6,680 bases of DNA, from assembly GCA_965368515.1 (NCBI GenBank), contig CBDUNF010000192.1, positions 1 to 6,680 on the forward strand, given 5' to 3'. The DNA comes from JAAETI01 sp965368515 (GTDB lineage: Bacteria > Actinomycetota > Acidimicrobiia > Spongiisociales > UBA5794). The translations under genes and the position numbers were made by a program. Under the pieces are notes generated by a model, which was not told the DNA's origin, searched no databases, and was given only the letters and a program-made list of their open reading frames with translations. Each line of letters opens with the position of its first letter. Position 1 is the first letter of the stretch. This document shows, piece by piece, positions 6,313-6,680 of this stretch.

Positions 6313-6680
6313 ATGATCCGGGGCAGGACGCGTTCGCTGGACAAACTTAAACGGAACGCGGCTCGGACGGGCGAGACCCAGGGCAACAGCCGTCTGGCAG
6401 AGATCTCTGCTCGCATCGACGCGGCTCGCAACGTTTCCGTCGTGCGGCGACCGGTCTTCGACCGGGCGCTCGATGTTGTCGCCTATGAGATCGTTCTTGG
6501 GGACGGACCTATCACGGACATGCGGGTTGCGAGCGAAGGAGCTAACGGGATCCCGCGTCTCGTCATCAATTCGGTCACTGATCTAGACATTGCAGCAATC
6601 AGCGACGACAAGCCCGTCCAGCTGACTGTGTCGTCCTCTCTAGTCGAGGCGGGGCTACCGCCGGCGATCGCGCCGGAGCA
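6313..6680 (+). CDS. N-terminal part of a YuxH-like EAL/HDOD signalling protein (3' end missing)
   Basis: Only the first 122 codons are in the window and the frame runs off the right edge. After a charged lead of about 40 residues, the stretch VVRRPVFDRALDVVAYEIVL (residues 43-62) resembles the opening of YuxH-type EAL/HDOD proteins, usually ARQPIFDR..VYGYELLFR. LVINSVTDLDIAAISDDKPV (about 80-99) followed by LTVSSSLVEAGLPPAIAPE resembles the next part of that fold. In this family a degenerate EAL domain precedes an HDOD domain and the proteins act in cytoplasmic signalling; the HDOD part would lie outside the window. The Arg in place of the usual Gln before PIFD and the long N-terminal lead are unusual. 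Start: ATG 6313 is the only ATG after the in-frame TAA at 6253-6255, with GGGG seven bases upstream as a weak ribosome site. It is transcribed away from the SIR2/STAND operon and a functional link is not evident. Confidence 0.68.
   Translation, partial: MIRGRTRSLDKLKRNAARTGETQGNSRLAEISARIDAARNVSVVRRPVFDRALDVVAYEIVLGDGPITDMRVASEGANGIPRLVINSVTDLDIAAISDDKPVQLTVSSSLVEAGLPPAIAPE

Noticed and set aside
6037..6316. Two short plus-strand open frames (6037-6255 and 6119-6316) in the divergent intergenic region
   Set aside because: They show no motif and no convincing ribosome site. They overlap each other, and the second runs into the start of the gene at 6313.
5973..6431. Minus-strand open frame of 152 codons overlapping the SIR2 start and the plus-strand gene
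   Set aside because: It is Arg/Ser/Pro-rich with no motif apart from the short DLIGR echo, and it overlaps two better-supported genes.

Overview
The window is GC-rich bacterial DNA, probably from an actinobacterium. The clues are a high-GC codon pattern, candidate -10 boxes of the TAnnnT type (TAGGGT, TAAGGT), and an actinobacterial-looking EAL/HDOD-type gene. No rRNA or marker gene is present, so this placement is tentative. No tRNA, CRISPR array, transposase or integrase is visible.

Almost the whole window (positions 1-6007) is a two-gene minus-strand operon. The first gene (5105-6007) encodes a SIR2_2-type protein of about 300 residues with the Asn and His residues expected of a SIR2 NADase. 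Ten bases after its stop codon, a giant gene starts at 5094 and stays open to the left edge, giving at least 1698 residues with the C-terminus missing. Its product has four parts in order: an N-terminal nSTAND1-type ATPase (NPYIGPRPF opening, Walker A, Walker B, SLRED and LTHDRLIEP motifs), one predicted membrane helix behind a run of five arginines, about 930 residues of pentapeptide repeats interrupted by several non-repeat loops, and a repeated aromatic-strand region that looks like a beta-propeller. I checked this frame codon by codon from 5094 to 1 and found no stop.

The right end (6313-6680) holds the start of a divergent plus-strand gene that resembles the N-terminal part of YuxH-like EAL/HDOD proteins. 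The roughly 300-base divergent intergenic region carries a 7-bp inverted repeat, one plausible -10 box for each direction, and part of an imperfect 24-base direct repeat.

The likely biology, by inference, is that the STAND ATPase senses a trigger through its large repeat and propeller portion and switches on the SIR2 protein, which would deplete NAD+. That is the logic of SIR2-containing anti-phage or abortive-infection systems. The unusual points are the split into two genes, the very long pentapeptide superhelix joined to a propeller, and a predicted topology that would put the sensor portion outside the cytoplasmic membrane.
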